Shown here piece by piece: positions 61,201 through 64,000 of a stretch of 64,000 bases of DNA. Origin of the DNA: Anas platyrhynchos. Its lineage: Eukaryota > Chordata > Aves > Anseriformes > Anatidae. Below the pieces are notes generated by a model that did no database searches, was not told the DNA's origin, and saw only the letters and a program-made list of their open reading frames with translations. Location of the stretch: the NCBI RefSeq assembly GCF_047663525.1, contig NC_092611.1, positions 7,787,001 to 7,851,000 of the forward strand, in the 5' to 3' direction. The position numbers and the translations under genes are program-made. Position 1 is the first letter of the stretch; every line of letters starts with the position of its first letter.

Positions 61201-64000
61201 ACCTATAAGAAGGTGCATCAATGTAAATATTGCATCCAGGCAAAGGCACATGGAGAGCTTTCTTGCCAAGCACTTTCTAATTTGCATTCCTAGCATTTGT
61301 CCCCAGGCAAAAACAATTATGACTTAGAGAAATGTGAAACCCATCAAAATGACCCAGAAAACATCCTAAATCATGAATTATTAGGAAGAAGTGTGAGGCA
61401 GTTGTTTTTACAAGTCAGTGAACAGCAGGGTATGATACCCGCTCCTGTTTTCCATCTACCAGCTATTCCTCACTGCTGGATTGTAAATCCCAGTTCCCAG
61501 TTAAAAATTATAAATGAAAAAGGTAAAGTTACGTTAGCCCTCTTCTCTCATTTCCCAGCTCACCATCTTTGCTAATAGATCTGAAGGACAACACAACTGT
61601 GCTCCTGGATGGCTTATCACTATTTCCAAGTGGATGTTTGCTTTCGCATAGCCCCTCACTTCCAGCATTAGCATTCTGGTGTAGTGTCCAATACCATTCT
61701 GGTTTTGATGTCCCTGTGCCTCTCAATCCTTTTGGTTCTAGTAGCTTGGTAATGGGCAACACATGACACACAGAGACGTTGAATAGTCAACATATGTTCT
61801 TGCATATGGCATACATCATGAAATCTCTGATGTTTATAAGCATATTGAAAGGTTTCTGTTCAAGCTCCAGGACACAATCCAGTTCTCAAAAAAATTAACA
61901 AGCAGCAGAAACTCAATGTGAAACCTTTCCCGATGCAATTCTGTATCTTACATAACGTTTTAAGATTTAAGAACGCCATGGAAAAAGACAAATAAAAGTA
62001 AATTGAGAAATAGACGCAGTTCTGTTTTTAAATATAAACATAGCTTAAGGAGGTATGAACTCTAGTCACTGGAAGCCAGTCCCTAGTTTGAATGTGTTTG
62101 CTCTTGGTCCTGTTGAAGCAGTAAAGCATGTTTCTGGGTTGTCTTACACGTATGGCTTGAAATGGTCCATGTTAGTTATTTCTATTAACGTGGTATTAAC
62201 GACAAATGGAGTCATCTGCCAGTGACTGTGGTACCTCACAGCATCTCCAATGATGCAATTTTAAGCTCATGAATTATATAACGTAGAACACTGCTGGAAC
62301 GTTATATGTGCAGTGAGACCAGTTCTGCCAGACAGATGAAAGACATTCTGTAATGGTGAAGTATAGAAAATTTTTCATGTATGTCTTAGTTTTTCTTCAG
62401 TGAAATTACGGGGATGCAGAAAAAGTTTACCTCTGACTGATGCGATACACCGGGTATCAAGCATGTCATAAATCTTGTTATCACTCCCATATGGAAGCTG
62501 GTAATTGGCACAAGACAAACAATTTATACAAGCTGTTCAGGTAAGTGGTGTTGCTGAAAATGCATGGGGAAGTGATTTTTTTTTCCAGATCCACATGAAG
62601 GTTAAAAACGCAACAAATGCAATCCAAAATAAAAAATGAAGTCAAAGTTAAGAAACTTGAAGGAGCACTCCTCCATTAAATCCCTAGTTACCTAAACGTG
62701 GCAGGGATCTGACTTTTAGGGACCCAAGGCAGACATACAGAACAACACGTTAACAGCCAGGAGATACAAAATGTGCTCAGGCTTCCTTTACCCCACCACA
62801 TGCTGCTGTGACAGCTAGAAATCCAAAGGGGAGTCCGGTGCTGGAAAGTCGCCGAAGGAAACTCTTTGCTTCTAGCAAGATGAATAATACACCTGTTCCC
62901 TAGTCGTGAGCAAACACTACAAAGGAATAATTAGAAACTATCTGACCTGAAACCCACATGCCCATTACTGTGGTATTTTTCCACCTACCACAGGTGAAAC
63001 AGAAGATGGGCTGGACCTGGAAGGGAAGGGGTGGAGTGGCAGCACAAGATGCTGATTTATAAAGCACTAGCAAACAGTGCTCTTTCTCCACAGGCTTTGG
63101 ACAACGAACCCGTCCTGCCTGAAGGATGCCAAAGCACAAGCAGGATTCCAGCTAACGTCTGCTTGTCAGCTGAGAGGGAACTACAACCTCTGTGAGCTTT
63201 CGCACTGCAGTAGCCTGAAGTGCTCTGAGATACTCTGTGGTTCGGCTGGGCTTTTGCTTTTCATCCACACCCTTTGGCTTGGCTGTTTCATTCCATCAGC
63301 AAGGGAATAAAATCAACAAGATGGTAAAGGTGAGTACACTGTTCACCAGAACTACTGCTACTGCACAAGTTTCTTAAGAATAAGCACTGAATTAAGTTTT
63401 AATATACATGTATGTGTTATAATTGTGGGCTAGTGAAAATGGAACTGGTACTAGACAATGCTGGGCATCCAGTGTCACTACTCAAATTTTCACTCTAGAG
63501 AGGAGTGAATTTCTAATCCTAAAAAGTAAAGACTGGATAGGAAATGCTTCTAGGAATGGCTAGTTTTGTAATCAACAGCTTTATGAATGATAGCTCTTTT
63601 GCAAATGCCAAAATCTGAGATTTTATGAAAATGTGCAGGTTAAAGGTTACGTGTATATCATGCACAGTGATCTGCTGATTTTAGTGACTTCATGAATTTT
63701 CTTTATTCTCTTCCTGTGACACTCTTGCAACAAATAGTTGTTTTCTATCTGTCCTGGTCTCTACTTTCTAGAGATTTGGAAAGCCAAACAGATTTTGGGT
63801 TGGATAGTTAAAGGGAGGAGGAGAAATGTGAAGGAAAAATCCCAACTGATAATCCAGACTAAATCTTCCACAAGATAAAAAATCAGAACATCTTGTAACA
63901 GAGATGTTCTTTACCTGGGATATGTATCAAACAAATCCAAGTGCTTTAGGGAGAAGGATTCTAGACTTGTAACTGCTCAAACTACCACCAGCTCTTAGCT

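Larger units (their letters stand above)
37320..64000. other. About 27 kb without a recognisable gene, upstream of SCN3B
   Basis: I checked the longer open frames on both strands and none resembles a known protein or shows a linked series of splice-bounded exons. The stretch is moderately AT-rich and contains simple repeats and SINE relics listed separately. It may be intergenic DNA with SCN3B regulatory elements, a long intron of an unseen neighbour, or contain non-coding transcripts. A short or diverged exon could have been missed. Confidence 0.5.

Overview
The window is vertebrate nuclear DNA, most likely from a bird. It holds multi-exon genes with GT-AG introns and no bacterial-type operons. 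Two proteins can be rebuilt exon by exon, and both closely resemble their mammalian counterparts. A CR1 retroposon 3' end, the typical avian interspersed repeat, lies at about 26.5 kb. Introns are short, as in avian microchromosomes. The species cannot be fixed from the sequence alone.

Region 1-21.5 kb (+ strand) is GRAMD1B (Aster-B), an ER-anchored sterol transfer protein. Sixteen consecutive exons (6445-21505) encode the GRAM domain, the acidic/serine linker, the VASt/ASTER sterol-binding domain, one transmembrane helix and the C-terminal tail. All splice phases are consistent. A further upstream exon (4642-4779) has a strong start context and a phase-0 donor that joins exactly to the first GRAM exon. 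I read it as an alternative first coding exon, giving a 695-residue protein. Bases 1 to about 4500 are either an intron of longer isoforms or upstream DNA.

Region 21.5 to about 31 kb lies between two convergent genes and holds their 3' UTRs. The GRAMD1B 3' UTR opens with a marked TA-rich tract. Several candidate poly(A) signals exist on each strand, and a CR1 fragment lies in the middle.

Region 31.1-36.6 kb (- strand) is SCN3B, the voltage-gated sodium channel beta-3 subunit. It has five coding exons and encodes 215 residues: signal peptide, V-type Ig domain, one transmembrane helix and a short cytoplasmic tail. Its 5' end sits in a CpG-rich island that contains a near-consensus RE1/NRSE (REST/NRSF-binding) site. 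GRAMD1B and SCN3B lie tail to tail, as in human 11q24.

Region 37-64 kb, upstream of SCN3B, contains no gene I can recognise. It holds simple repeats, several degraded MIR-like SINE relics and a paired POU-octamer motif that may belong to an enhancer. Other points of note are a ~225 bp-arm inverted repeat in the penultimate-but-one GRAMD1B intron with ~55 bp tandem units in its loop, and two in-frame SCN3B splice acceptors 18 nt apart. I saw no clear sign of a wholly new biological system.
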